Shown: piece after piece, positions 1-9,368 of the stretch
Layout: each line of letters starts with the position of its first letter
How positions within the stretch are numbered: position 1 is the first letter of the stretch
Origin: Acidimicrobiales bacterium
Lineage (GTDB): Bacteria > Actinomycetota > Acidimicrobiia > Acidimicrobiales > SZUA-35
Assembly: GCA_028285495.1 (NCBI GenBank)
Contig: JANQPB010000026.1
Coordinates: forward strand, 126,001-190,000
Direction: 5' to 3'
DNA length: 64,000 nt
Position numbers and translations under genes: made by a program
The notes under the pieces: model-generated
Told to the model about the DNA's origin: nothing
Seen by the model: only the letters and a program-made list of their open reading frames with translations
Databases searched by the model: none

Positions 1-147
1 GACGGCGACTCCGACGCGTTGGCCGACCCACACCGAGCTTGAGATCGCGATCCACACGAGCGCAGCACCGAACACGAAGACGCCCAGCGTCTCGGCGGCC
101 TGCCGCAGGGTACGCGAAACCTCAAGGAACCACCTCACCGTGGTCAC
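1..147 (-). CDS. membrane protein, N-terminal part only (runs off the window)
   Basis: An open frame from a GTG at 147 runs 49 codons to the window edge without a stop. It has a short amphipathic start with Arg residues, then a hydrophobic stretch at about residues 22-38 (GVFVFGAALVWIAISSS) that looks like one membrane segment. It starts 7 bases after the end of the broken TetR-like gene on the same strand, so the two probably form one transcription unit. The family cannot be recognised from so short a piece. The start is inferred from frame and position, not from a strong ribosome site. Confidence 0.4.
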   Translation of the reverse strand, partial: MTTVRWFLEVSRTLRQAAETLGVFVFGAALVWIAISSSVWVGQRVGVAV

Positions 148-153
148 GAGTAG

Positions 154-766
154 TCAGCGGTGGACATCGAGATCGAGCGGCCGATGACCCCAGTGGCCCG
201 CAAGGTGCCGGAACGCGTCTGCCCTGGTTGCGCCGAATCGTTCCTCTGAACGTTTGAGCGTCGAGGCGATGGCGGTTCGCAGCTCGCCGTCTGGCAGCCC
301 GAGGAGGGTGGCTTGCAGGGCGATGTGTGTTCACCGATCGGGTGACGCGTTGACGTCCTCGATGTCCGCTTGGGCGGACACCCGCAGCACCTCGATGACG
401 ACGTCGGTTCGGTCTCGCGCCGGGTCGACGTCGGTCGGACGCGGCAGCATCTGGGAGAGGGTTCGAACGAGCAGATCATCGGTTGCCCCCCCAGCCGGTG
501 CCGAGCCCGGAAGCGCTGGCCAACTCGACCAGCAGGTCGGCGATGACGAGGTCCTTGTAGGGCCAACGCCGGTACGCCGATGTCCTGGCGACGTCTGCAG
601 CTTCGATGACTTCATCGAGGCGGATGTGATCGAGGCTCACGGTGAGCCCGTGCGCAGTCGCCATCGTGACTGCGGCGGCGAGCATTCGCTGCTCCGTCTC
701 GCTGTCGCTCAGCCGTCGGTGGCTTGCCCCGGTCAGGGGGTTGCGCTTGGTCGAGATTCGAGTAAT
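154..766 (-). pseudogene. TetR-family regulator, broken by a frameshift and an in-frame stop
   Basis: The N-terminal part carries a TetR-type helix-turn-helix: residues SDSETEQRMLAAAV, then EVIEAADVARTSAYRRWPYK (positions about 710-530). The matching C-terminal half continues in another frame from about 490, so there is a frameshift near a run of seven C at 486-492. That frame meets a TGA at 331-333 (NASPDR-stop-THIALQAT) but stays coding-like beyond it to a TGA at 154. The stop replaces what is probably a Trp codon. The true start is unclear: no ATG fits well and 766 is approximate. Two lesions make a dead gene the likely reading, although the C7 run could be a sequencing error. It is divergent from the membrane protein at 839. 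Confidence 0.6.
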
Positions 767-838
767 GTTGCATGGTATATAGAACTCCAAGTACCAAACT
801 TCAAGCCGACAGACCGGCACCGTGACCCCACCGGCGGG

Positions 839-1516
839 ATGCATCGCCCCAGCGGGTTCGACTTCTCGGTGTCAACCGCACGGCTCGTGATCACCGTTGC
901 GGCCGCTCTTCTCACCGCCGTCGGCGCGCTGGAGTACGCCGTGGGCGAACCACCCGTCGATGGCGTCGGCGTTCTCGACTGGATGGAGACGAACCGCGTC
1001 GGCCTGATCCTGCTCGACGAAGCACTCGTCTTCGCCGGCCTCGCCCTGCTCGCCGCAGCGGCAGTAGCCAGGAGCGTCGCCCCGCCCCCTCTGGGCGAAC
1101 GACTCACGCCCATCGTCGGCCTCACGATTCTGGCAACGATGATCATGTTGGTCACCGCCCTCGCTGGCGGGCGGTTCGTGTATCCGGTCCACGACATCTC
1201 CGTGGAAGACTCCGGCTCCGCGACCGTCGTTGCCGGTCTGTTCTATGGCGGCATGCACATGCTCTGGCTTGCCTTCGGCGGCCTTGCGCTCACCCTTGTG
1301 GCCGTTGCTGGGAGGTTCTTCGGACCGGGACTCATCGCCATCAGCCTCGTGGCTGCCGCCGCGGCCGTCGCAGCGTCCTACCCCGAGGCCCTTGGCCCCG
1401 AGATCACTCTCGTCGTGCGACTCGTCTTCGTGGCCTGGATCGTCCTCCTCGCCCTCAAGCTCCCTGACCAACACGCCTTTGACACAAGCCACAGCGCGAC
1501 GGAACCAGCCCAATGA
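839..1516 (+). CDS. six-span integral membrane protein of unknown function
   Basis: A 225-residue protein with about six hydrophobic segments, near residues 15-35, 52-76, 86-110, 132-156, 158-178 and 186-205. There are short loops and an acidic first external loop (EYAVGEPPVDGVGVLDW). I do not recognise the family and see no catalytic motif. The ATG at 839 is chosen because the upstream in-frame sequence is not protein-like and overlaps the divergent TetR-like promoter region. The stop overlaps the next start by four bases (ATGA), so it is translationally coupled to the CoA-binding protein at 1513. That makes an operon with it and probably with the membrane protein at 2082. Confidence 0.65.
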   Translation: MHRPSGFDFSVSTARLVITVAAALLTAVGALEYAVGEPPVDGVGVLDWMETNRVGLILLDEALVFAGLALLAAAAVARSVAPPPLGERLTPIVGLTILATMIMLVTALAGGRFVYPVHDISVEDSGSATVVAGLFYGGMHMLWLAFGGLALTLVAVAGRFFGPGLIAISLVAAAAAVAASYPEALGPEITLVVRLVFVAWIVLLALKLPDQHAFDTSHSATEPAQ

Positions 1517-2034
1517 CCTGCGAACCGAGCCGAACCGCCACCGCCCCGATCGGCCAGGCGGCGGCAGCGTTCCTCGCCTCCGAGCGCATCGCCGTCACTG
1601 GCGTCTCACGATCCAGCCAGAACCACAGCGGTAACCCGATCTACCGCCCGCTGCGCGACCGCAGCTACCCCGTCTTCGCCATCAACCCCGACACCGACAC
1701 TGTCGAGGGCGACCCGTCCTTCGACAGCCTCGCATCCATCCCGGGCGACGTCCACGCCGTCGCCATCGCGACAAACCCGAAACGCACCGAAACCACCCTG
1801 CACGAGTGCATCAGTCTCGGCATCAACCATGTGTGGATGCACCACGGACCATCAACGAGCAGCGTCTCACCGACGGCCGTCACGCTCGGACGGAACCACG
1901 ACCTCATCAGCATCGACGGAGGCTGTCCCCTCATGTCCGGACCAACGGCCGGCACCGGCCACACGTGCATCCGCGCAGTCCGCACCCTCGTTGGCAGAAT
2001 CCCGGGCCACATCGAAGACACCCCCCGAGCCTGA
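1513..2034 (+). CDS. CoA-binding (Rossmann) domain protein
   Basis: A 173-residue protein of the small YccU-like CoA-binding family. An N-terminal Rossmann motif (RIAVTGVSRSSQN), then YPVFAINPDTDTVEGDP, VHAVAIATNPK and INHVWMHHGPSTSSV follow the family pattern. The late DGGCPLM segment is also typical. Such proteins bind CoA or acyl-CoA; their role is poorly known. It is clearly paralogous to the minus-strand gene at 42070-42570, sharing AVTGVSR, VEGDPxF, LASIPG, DHVW and IDGGCPxM patterns. The start overlaps the upstream membrane protein stop (ATGA), which fixes the ATG at 1513. Confidence 0.85.
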   Translation: MTCEPSRTATAPIGQAAAAFLASERIAVTGVSRSSQNHSGNPIYRPLRDRSYPVFAINPDTDTVEGDPSFDSLASIPGDVHAVAIATNPKRTETTLHECISLGINHVWMHHGPSTSSVSPTAVTLGRNHDLISIDGGCPLMSGPTAGTGHTCIRAVRTLVGRIPGHIEDTPRA

Positions 2035-2081
2035 CCGATGCCCGAGCCCCTGATCGCCCGACCCGACAACCCCCGATCCTC

Positions 2082-2600
2082 ATGACCGACATTCACGAAC
2101 TGCTCACCATCCTGCACTCCATCAACCGATGGCTCGTCGTCGTCTCAGGCGCCATCGCTGTTGGTACGGCACTCGCCGCTCGCATCGGCAAACACCGCTT
2201 CGCAACGACCGGCCGCCGTCTGACATGGCTGTTCCTCGCAACGATCGTCGCCCAAGCCGCAAGCGGCGTTCTCGCCACGGTCACCGCACCGAGCGACGCC
2301 GACGTCTTCGATAGCGACACCGCAGCACTGCTGTGGCACGCCCTCGGCGGCGTTCTCGCCTTCTGCTTCGTCGCAACAGCGCTCATCCGCGCCAACCGAA
2401 CCAGCACCGATCAGGTAGCCGCACGCAAGTCAGCGTTCTGGACCGGACTAGGACTGCTCTCGGTTGGATCCCTCATCTTCACCGTGCCGCTCACGGCGGC
2501 TGTCGTGGCGACACTGGCTGCAACTGGGTCTGCCGGTAAGGAGCAAGGCTCGTCCGTCATCGGCCACCGCTCAGAGCCAGGAACCCAGTCCAGGAGCTGA
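2082..2600 (+). CDS. four-span membrane protein of unknown function
   Basis: A 172-residue protein starting MTDIHELLTILHSINRW, with hydrophobic segments near residues 18-36, 46-66, 86-106 and 122-146 and a hydrophilic tail. The His/Trp-rich start and a His in the third span (LLWHALGGVL) recall small cytochrome-b-like or DUF membrane proteins, but this is only a resemblance. It follows the CoA-binding gene by 47 bases on the same strand and probably belongs to the same operon. The last 20 residues look poorly conserved and the ORF simply runs to the first stop. Confidence 0.6.
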   Translation: MTDIHELLTILHSINRWLVVVSGAIAVGTALAARIGKHRFATTGRRLTWLFLATIVAQAASGVLATVTAPSDADVFDSDTAALLWHALGGVLAFCFVATALIRANRTSTDQVAARKSAFWTGLGLLSVGSLIFTVPLTAAVVATLAATGSAGKEQGSSVIGHRSEPGTQSRS

Positions 2601-2759
2601 CCCCCAATCCAGAAGCTGACCGGCACACCGCAGGTACCGCACCAGCGACACACCGCACCGGTGTCACCGATGCGGTGTCCGACGACACCGGACGCTCAGC
2701 CGGATCGCATCGATGGTGCCGACCAGCCCGACGATGGACACCGCTCGATCCGGCCGAAC

Positions 2760-3593
2760 TCAGTTACCGACCGGTCGAGCGCTTGGCGAAGCGGTCTCTC
2801 GGCGAGCGAGGACGACCACCAGTGCGGCGGCCAACACGGCCAACACGACGCCGGTGATCGAGGGCGTGAAGAAGTCACCGAAGGTGACAGTGGCGACATT
2901 GCCGGCGGCATGGCCGACGACCGTGACGGGCACACTCCCGCCCGCCCCGTTGTAGGCCAGCACCAGGATGACCCGGAAGGCCACGGTGAACAGCGTCCAC
3001 CACGCGATCCACCCCATCGAACGATCGGCCTGCAGCAGCGGGACGTAATGCCAGACGGCCCACACCATCCCCAGCACGAGGCCGGTGATCACCGGCGTGA
3101 GCCGTCGCTGCATCGCATCGACGGCCAGGCCAGACCAGCCGACCTCCTCGAACACCGCGGCGACGCCGAACAACACCAACGTCGGCACGATCCACGCCCA
3201 AGGCGTGCTCGCCCCAGCGGTGGCATCACCCGTGAACTGCTCGACAGCGGCCGTCGCGACAACCGAAGCCGGAACCGCCCCAATCGCCACCAGCCACGCC
3301 CACTTGGCCTGCACCGACCGATCGAGCAGCCGCCTCCAGAGCCGCCGAACGCCCCGACGACCGTCCCGGCGAGAGACAACGATCGAGGCCGCCCCGGCAG
3401 GGCAGACCACCATCGCCGACGCAATGGGCAACGAGCCGAACGTGCCCCCTTCAACCGCACCCAGCACCCAGAACGGCAACGACAGCCCAAACGTGAGACC
3501 GACGAACTCGAACACCACTCGAGCGGGGCCTCTCGCTCCCGAGTGGCTGGGCCACACAAGACCCCCGGATGCATCGCTGCTCACCCGATTCAC
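2760..3593 (-). CDS. CPBP-family intramembrane metalloprotease
   Basis: A protein of about 277 residues with several membrane spans and the CPBP (CAAX protease and bacteriocin-processing) motifs: a Glu-Glu pair in VFEEVGWSG, a His in WAVWHYVP, and a late GHAAGN motif. In the family these residues bind zinc and catalyse cleavage within the membrane. The usual Arg/Lys of EExxxR is Ser here, as in the EExGWxG subgroup with a substitution. Starts are ambiguous: GTG at 3593 (VNRVSSDASGG) or GTG at 3584; the long in-frame extension further upstream is not protein-like. Substrate unknown. No linked gene suggests a partner. Confidence 0.75.
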   Translation of the reverse strand: MNRVSSDASGGLVWPSHSGARGPARVVFEFVGLTFGLSLPFWVLGAVEGGTFGSLPIASAMVVCPAGAASIVVSRRDGRRGVRRLWRRLLDRSVQAKWAWLVAIGAVPASVVATAAVEQFTGDATAGASTPWAWIVPTLVLFGVAAVFEEVGWSGLAVDAMQRRLTPVITGLVLGMVWAVWHYVPLLQADRSMGWIAWWTLFTVAFRVILVLAYNGAGGSVPVTVVGHAAGNVATVTFGDFFTPSITGVVLAVLAAALVVVLARRETASPSARPVGN

Positions 3594-4004
3594 CGTAGTA
3601 AGACCCGCGAACTGTGGCCCTGCGATTTCGGTGCCCTCGCCACGGAGCCCTGGCGCGGGGCGCCAGAGAACGCCGCTCGGCAACGGCACGACAGGCGTGC
3701 GCAGGAGCACCGGCCGACCGAGGAGAGCGGCCACCGACCGTGAGGACGAGGCCTTCAGGTCCGGCGCTCGAGGTTGCAGGCGGGTCCCGCAGTTGTCGAG
3801 AGAAAGCTGAGCCCGGTTGGCGACGTGTTCCTGCTCCTGCCGATGCCGTTGCTGCTGACCGGGATCCTGACCATGGGCCCGTCGTTGACACCGGTCCACG
3901 TCCACAAGCGGCCTTGCCGACTCGATCTCCGGTTCTGCTGTGGCCAGCCGAACCAGGTCTTCGACCTGCCCGGGATCGGACCGCAGCGCCAGTCGCTGGC
4001 GGGG
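3594..4004. other. intergenic stretch with no recognised gene
   Basis: About 410 bases between the CPBP protease start and the end of the MolR-like gene. Frames are open on both strands because of the GC content, but none shows a recognisable domain or a convincing start. I see no tRNA, repeat or clear terminator. It should hold the promoter of the leftward protease gene. Confidence 0.4.
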
Positions 4005-6572
4005 TCAGTCGCTCTTGCTGGCTGATGCGATGGCTCGCCGAAGCTCGGTGTGCAGTTTGGTTCGGCCCTTCTCGGCGGCCAGTTCAACGAGGGACGCGGG
4101 TAGGGGGACCGGGCCTGCCAGTTCTTGGGCGTCACAGAGAATGGTCGCGATGGCGTGGGCTCCTCGGGCTTTGGGGCAGTCGGTGAGGACGGCGATTGCG
4201 AGGTCTCGGGCGATGGCTGGGTCGTGGCCGAGTAGGTCTTGCAGGGCGCGAGCCACTCGCTCGAGTTTGAAGAGCTCGTTGCCGAGTCGTGCGCCTGAGC
4301 TGCTGATCTCGGTCGTGGTGAGGCGCTGGGTCTTGATCAGCGACACGACGGCGTCGACGGCGGCGAGTCGGGTCGCGGCCGGTTTGGCGTTGAGGCCGAG
4401 GGCTGTGATCAACGGGGCGAGGTCACCCGGTTGTTGGTCGGGCCGAGCGAGGCGTTCGAGCACGAGGGTCAGTAGGGGCGGCCGGAACATGCTGGGCTCG
4501 TTGTCGCAGAGTTCGCAGATCACGACCGCCGTGTTGATCAGCGCCGTTTCCAGGTGGTGCGGTGTGAGCGTGAGCGCCCAGGCGATGTCCTGGGGCCGTA
4601 GCGACCATGTGGTGGGCATGCTGAGGTAGCTGATCAGGTCGTCGTGGCCTCCGTCGAAGGTATGGCCGCGGAGTTCTGCGTCGAGCGAGCAGGTGTAGAT
4701 GGGTGCGTGGTGGTCCGGCTTGGGCGCCCACTCGACATCCGAGAGACGGAGCGCTGTCCGCTCATGGTCGCTGCGAAGCAGTCGGACGAGTCGTTCGCTC
4801 GGGCCGCCCTCGGCCGATCGTTGCCGGCCGTCGGGCTGGATCCGGCCGTCACCGCCATCGGGCATCGCCGTCCAGGGTCGGCTGGCCCCGGAGACGATCT
4901 CCTGGAGTGTCTCGTGGAGGAGATCGGTCATGAGCGTCGCCGGTTCGTAGGGCCCGATTGGTTGCGTTGCCTGACCCGCGAGTGATTCGATGCATGCGAC
5001 GGCCCACCTCCCGAGCTGGCCCAGGGTCCACGGGTCGCGCCGAGCGCTGCTCTCAGCGAGGGGCGCAACGAGCTGCTGACGGTATTCGAGGGGGTGACGG
5101 CAAGCCTGCAATGCGGCTTCCAGCGCTCGCTCGACCTGCATTGGCTGCGCGGTGCCTTCCAGCATGGCAGCGAGAGCGAGCACGAAACCGTCGTCATCGA
5201 GCGGCGGCGGCACCTCCGGGCTTGCCGGTGGCTCCCAGCCCGCAGTGTCATTGGTACCGATCGTCGAGGAGCTCGTCGTGGGCGTCTCCCGGTTCTTGGG
5301 CACGCCCGTCTCGGACGAGTTGGCTCCGGTGAGTGCTTGCCAGCGCCGGAGGTGGGATGGTGCCAGTCCTTGCGCCTGGTCGGTCAACGTCGCCTGGGTC
5401 GGGGACGACAGGTCGGGCCACCATCGCTCGAGCACCGTGAGCGCTGCTTCTTGGACGTCGGCCCTGGGATGGGCCAAGGCCGGTCCCAGGCACACGGCGG
5501 CCTCGTTGCGCCACGCTTCATCGGTGCCGACGCTGTTCAGGATGCGGAGTTGCGCCAGCGCAACGACCTTCGTCGGCTGGAAGAAGGGCGCGTCGGCATA
5601 GGGAAGGACGTCATCAGGCCGAAGTGCCCCGTCCTGGAGCATCGACCCGCAGATGGGTTGGGCCAGGCCAACGACCTGGGGGTTCGGCGCCGCCAGCAAG
5701 CTGGCGAACTTGGCGGCCCTCGCCGCATGTTCTGCTGCGGACAGTTCGAGTTCGTCGAGAAGCAGCGTGAACCACTGGAGTACTGCCCAGCTGTCGTTTC
5801 GTCGCAGCGCCGCCAACGTACGATCGATCAGGTCGTCGCGATCGATGGTGCCGTCAGCGCTGAGCGTGACAAGTGCCGTCGACCAGTACCGGTCCTCGAC
5901 CGGCCAACCTCGCTGGTACGCCGCAGGTTCACTATCGGGGCTGGCCGGACCGGCGCTCCAGAACCGTCCGGGACCGTCGCCCTCGAAGATCCGCCACACG
6001 TCATCGATGAGGCCGGGATCAGCTCGGAGGGATTGCGCGATCGGCCCGATCTGCATGGCCATCTGCTCGAGATAGGCCGGATCTGTCGGTTTGTCGCTGA
6101 GACCTGCTGTCACCAGCGCCCAGCCAAGCTCCCACTGCTGGTCCCAGCTGTTTCGCGTCAACCTGTCGGCCAAGGCCGGCAACCATCGCGGGCGCAGCGC
6201 CCCGAGCGTCTGCACCGCCGCCTCACGGACCCGTTGATCATCCCAGAGCGACCGCCCGAACACGCCGTTCCCATCCAACGCCTCCGCTGCCCCACCGGCG
6301 CTACGGGCGCACGCCACAACGACCAGGGCAGCTGCGCTCCCGCAGTAGTAGGAGAGCTCGTGGACGTTGGCGTCATCAGCGTTGATCGAAGCGGCGCGTG
6401 CTTCCTCGACCACCGCCGAACCCCACGGCCCAAGCTGTCTGCGGTGTGCCGCAAGCTCGGCCAGACCACGGTCGATACACCAGTTGGCGACGGCCTCGAT
6501 CTCACCCCGACGCACGAGTCCGTCAAGCTCAACCAGCGCCTCGTCCCACGAGCCACCTTGGCGGTCAACCAT
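4005..6572 (-). CDS. large helical-repeat protein, MolR/DUF6493-like, coupled to SWIM protein
   Basis: An 855-residue soluble protein, mostly alpha-helical and Leu/Ala/Arg rich. Recurring helix pairs such as VREAAVQTLGALRPRW and VQEAALTVLERWWPDL resemble HEAT repeats. A Ser/Thr/Pro-rich linker near residues 420-460 divides two halves. The gene order (SWIM zinc-finger protein followed by a large HEAT-like protein) matches known MolR/YehI-type or DUF6493 neighbourhoods linked to MoxR-vWA chaperone systems. Family placement is by context and general look, not a diagnostic motif. The ATG at 6572 is chosen because it overlaps the SWIM stop (ATGGTTGA), implying translational coupling. No MoxR ATPase or vWA gene lies in view. 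Confidence 0.7.
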   Translation of the reverse strand: MVDRQGGSWDEALVELDGLVRRGEIEAVANWCIDRGLAELAAHRRQLGPWGSAVVEEARAASINADDANVHELSYYCGSAAALVVVACARSAGGAAEALDGNGVFGRSLWDDQRVREAAVQTLGALRPRWLPALADRLTRNSWDQQWELGWALVTAGLSDKPTDPAYLEQMAMQIGPIAQSLRADPGLIDDVWRIFEGDGPGRFWSAGPASPDSEPAAYQRGWPVEDRYWSTALVTLSADGTIDRDDLIDRTLAALRRNDSWAVLQWFTLLLDELELSAAEHAARAAKFASLLAAPNPQVVGLAQPICGSMLQDGALRPDDVLPYADAPFFQPTKVVALAQLRILNSVGTDEAWRNEAAVCLGPALAHPRADVQEAALTVLERWWPDLSSPTQATLTDQAQGLAPSHLRRWQALTGANSSETGVPKNRETPTTSSSTIGTNDTAGWEPPASPEVPPPLDDDGFVLALAAMLEGTAQPMQVERALEAALQACRHPLEYRQQLVAPLAESSARRDPWTLGQLGRWAVACIESLAGQATQPIGPYEPATLMTDLLHETLQEIVSGASRPWTAMPDGGDGRIQPDGRQRSAEGGPSERLVRLLRSDHERTALRLSDVEWAPKPDHHAPIYTCSLDAELRGHTFDGGHDDLISYLSMPTTWSLRPQDIAWALTLTPHHLETALINTAVVICELCDNEPSMFRPPLLTLVLERLARPDQQPGDLAPLITALGLNAKPAATRLAAVDAVVSLIKTQRLTTTEISSSGARLGNELFKLERVARALQDLLGHDPAIARDLAIAVLTDCPKARGAHAIATILCDAQELAGPVPLPASLVELAAEKGRTKLHTELRRAIASASKSD

Positions 6573-7938
6573 CGGCGTCCCGGCGCTTGCGGAACTGAGC
6601 GGCAGCCAACACGTGTTTGCATGGCCCACGGGCCCCACCGGTTCGGGCATACCATCGGCACGTGCACCACGCACCCGAAACCGATCCACCGGGACCGAGC
6701 CGTACCTGGTGATGGTGGTCGCCGCTCGCCACCCGCACCCGGAGATCGTCGCTAGCGTCCAACGACAACGCCCCCGCGTCGAGTAACGCCCGGCTCGATG
6801 CCAGTCGCGGATTCAATCGCTCCAGGGCAGCGCCGTACGGGAGACGACGACGGAAACTCCCCTGCTCACCAACGTCGAATCCGATCAACCCAGACGCGGA
6901 CAACACATCGACCGCACGCCGAGCGCGATCCGTCGACAGGCCGGCGACCCTTGCGATCCGGGACATCGACGACACCGGGCGGCGACCGAGCACCTCGAGA
7001 ACCGAATCGGAATCGTCGAGTTCGTCATCAGCGAGAGCAGCCAAGAGCCCTCCCTCGCCCGAGAAGCCGCGTGACGGATCAGCGCTCACCGTGAGCGTGA
7101 AGCGGGCCGTCGGCAGCGCCACCTCCCAGGCGCTGGATGCCCCACCAGCCACCTCATCAGCTGCGTGGATGACCAGCCGGTCAGCGAACCGCAACAGTGG
7201 CAGCAACGGCGCCATCCGATCAGCACCGCTCAACGCAACCGGCAACCGCCCTGGCCGAGACGTCAACCGCAGCCCCCGCGCTGCCGCCTCGACGTAGACG
7301 ACACCCCGACCCGCTCGAGGAACGTCACGGGCCACGCTCCGAACCGGCGGACCCCGCAGCTCAACCCGTGGCTCCATGGCCCGCACCTGTACCTGCGACT
7401 CTCCCAAACCCCGAACCCACCGTTCAGGTAAGGACACCCGCTTCTCGACCAAGACGCCATCCAGCAACTCGACGCGAACCTCATCCCGCCCGACACTGAG
7501 CCTCATCGGTTCACCCGGCACCACCTGCGCCAACGCGCTGGCCAACGGCGGGTTCACATCGACGTTCGTCGTCCCAGTCTCCCCTCGGGCGAGTTCGAGC
7601 CCGGAGGCATCGACATCAAGTCGGGCGTGCACCCCGCCACACTGCGAGAGCGACTCGAAGCGCAACCACCCACCATCGAAGGTCACGATCGGATCTGCCG
7701 CTGCGATCCTCCGAGCGACCATGTGTGGCGGCTCGTCGTAGCGGCTGCCGGCAACCCTCGCCACCGCCAGCAGCCCAGCCGCCACGACCTCGGGCCGAGC
7801 CACCCAACCTTCGACGAACACATCACCGCCACCGGTTCCACGATCACCCGGAGTCCAGGTCGACAGTCCCAAACACCGATCCGAACCCTCGACCAGCACC
7901 GACGCAGCCGCATACCGATACGTCAACGTGTCAGCCAA
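6565..7938 (-). CDS. SWIM zinc-finger domain protein
   Basis: A 457-residue protein whose C-terminus carries a SWIM zinc-finger: Cys425-x-Cys427, then Cys440-x-His442 (WCTCRWYAR...GPCKHVLAA). SWIM domains bind zinc and mediate DNA or protein contacts. The region before it (SVLEVLGRRPVSSM and SMSRIARVAGLSTDRARRAV) looks like a winged-helix-type segment. The N-terminal 300 residues are beta-rich without a recognised motif. The protein is similar in architecture to E. coli YehQ-type SWIM proteins of MoxR-vWA loci. It is the first gene of a two-gene operon with the MolR-like gene, and the stop overlaps the next ATG. ATG at 7938 is used. Confidence 0.85.
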   Translation of the reverse strand: MADTLTYRYAAASVLVEGSDRCLGLSTWTPGDRGTGGGDVFVEGWVARPEVVAAGLLAVARVAGSRYDEPPHMVARRIAAADPIVTFDGGWLRFESLSQCGGVHARLDVDASGLELARGETGTTNVDVNPPLASALAQVVPGEPMRLSVGRDEVRVELLDGVLVEKRVSLPERWVRGLGESQVQVRAMEPRVELRGPPVRSVARDVPRAGRGVVYVEAAARGLRLTSRPGRLPVALSGADRMAPLLPLLRFADRLVIHAADEVAGGASSAWEVALPTARFTLTVSADPSRGFSGEGGLLAALADDELDDSDSVLEVLGRRPVSSMSRIARVAGLSTDRARRAVDVLSASGLIGFDVGEQGSFRRRLPYGAALERLNPRLASSRALLDAGALSLDASDDLRVRVASGDHHHQVRLGPGGSVSGAWCTCRWYARTGGARGPCKHVLAAAQFRKRRDADG

Positions 7939-8189
7939 TCAGCTCACTCCCAGCGCGCAGATGTGCCACACCGACATCCCGGCACCTCACTGCACCCTAG
8001 AACTGATCCGACACCGACGAGACACACCGCTCGGGTACAGCACGTATCGCATGCGCTGGATCACCGGACTGCCAAAGCCGCTACCTCACCGACGGTGACG
8101 ACCCGCCGCCAGGCCAGTGAGGGGCTGATCGCCACTCGGTTGGATGGGTTACCACGCGGCAGAGACGGGGCCGAGACAATTGCCTCGCA

Positions 8190-9295
8190 TCAGGTCAGCT
8201 GGCCAACGTAGGTCTCCCAGCGCTCTTGGTACCCGCGACCTTCGTCGTCGCAGAGTCCGAGCACCTCGGCGACACCACTCGCCAGTTTCGCTCTGGCATC
8301 GCTGTCGCCGCCCCAGACACCAGGCCCGTAGGCGGCCATCGTCGCTCGAAGGCGCTGTTCATCGAGCTCGTACCGAACACACCCGGTGTCGACTGCAGCG
8401 ACGTCAGCCTCCCAGAGTAGGTTCCACAACCTGGTGAAGGGCTCAAGGCAGATGGTCGCCACCTCCTCGATCTGGAGCTGGTACTCGAACAGCCCCTGCA
8501 GAGCCTCACCGCTCAGGTCCTCACCACCCTCCCACTGCACATAGGGGTCGACCTCCTCGGGAGTCAGCGTCGCACCGACCCCGGCAACAAAGCACTGCTC
8601 CTCGAACACACGGAACGGACCAAGCCACTCGACCAGGTCTTCGGCGACCTCCGAAACCGCCGGAGGAACGTCGCTCGGCAGCCCGTAGAGCTGCTCGACG
8701 GCCTCATCGGCACAAGTAACCTGCGCCTCCCAGATCGGCGTGAGCGCATCGGCGCTGACACCGGTCAGGTCGTACTCGATGGCAGCCCACTCCTCATCTG
8801 GGGTGATCCGCCCCAGGACACACGGCTCGGTCCGCTCCTCCAAGTAGGCGGCACGCCAACGACTCCGAAGATCACAGGCCCCCATCGCATCGAGGACCGC
8901 CTCGTTCTCCTCGTCGGTCAACCGATACTGCTGACCAGCGAACTCAGGGGACTCTGACGTGACACCGATCTCGGCCAACCGATCGGCCCCAAGGGTGTCC
9001 AACACGGCGTCGACAATGCAGCGATCTTGCGCCGGGCCATAGCCACCCGCCCTGGAATCAGCGATCAAGACCCTCCGAAGCTCCTCGGGATCGTCGACAC
9101 CGCCATCAGGCATCGAGACCCGGGGCTCGCTCGATTCCGTCGTGGTCTCATCACGAGAGGTCGTCGTCGCTACAGGCTGTCCGATCCCCTCCGAAGTAGG
9201 AGTTCTTCGGTGTCGGCGCAGCCGGCCAGCAGCACACCTCCAACGATCGCAGCAGCAACCGCACGTTCCAACGAACCCGACCAGGCGCTATGCAC
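8190..9295 (-). pseudogene. secreted lipoprotein, signal peptide and body in different frames
   Basis: The body (9113-8190 and slightly upstream) is an acidic, Cys-containing extracytoplasmic domain (EVTCADEAVEQLYG, FEEQCFVAG, TICLEPF, TGCVRYEL) with no family I recognise. A classical lipoprotein signal peptide starts at a GTG at 9295 and ends in the lipobox LLAGC, but in another frame. That frame hits a TAG about 18 codons later, while the body frame is open from at least 9240 with a Thr/Ser-rich linker (VATTTSRDETTTESSEP) typical after a lipobox. One indel between about 9175 and 9240 would restore a full lipoprotein. Either the gene is broken or the assembly has an indel. Spaced Cys residues resemble the partial lipoprotein at the window end. 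Confidence 0.55.
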
Positions 9296-9368
9296 CCGAC
9301 GACCCTAACCCCGACTGCTGCGGGCGGCCGGTAGCAGCAAGACCGAGACGACCCAACCGAGGTCGTCG

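Noticed and set aside
331..333. TGA in the TetR-like gene as a possible selenocysteine codon
   Set aside because: No Cys/Sec-type redox context, no hairpin noted, and the gene also has a frameshift. A nonsense mutation is simpler.
3755..4135. Open minus-strand frame in the gap before the MolR-like gene
   Set aside because: It overlaps the end of the MolR-like gene in another frame and shows no domain or start signal.
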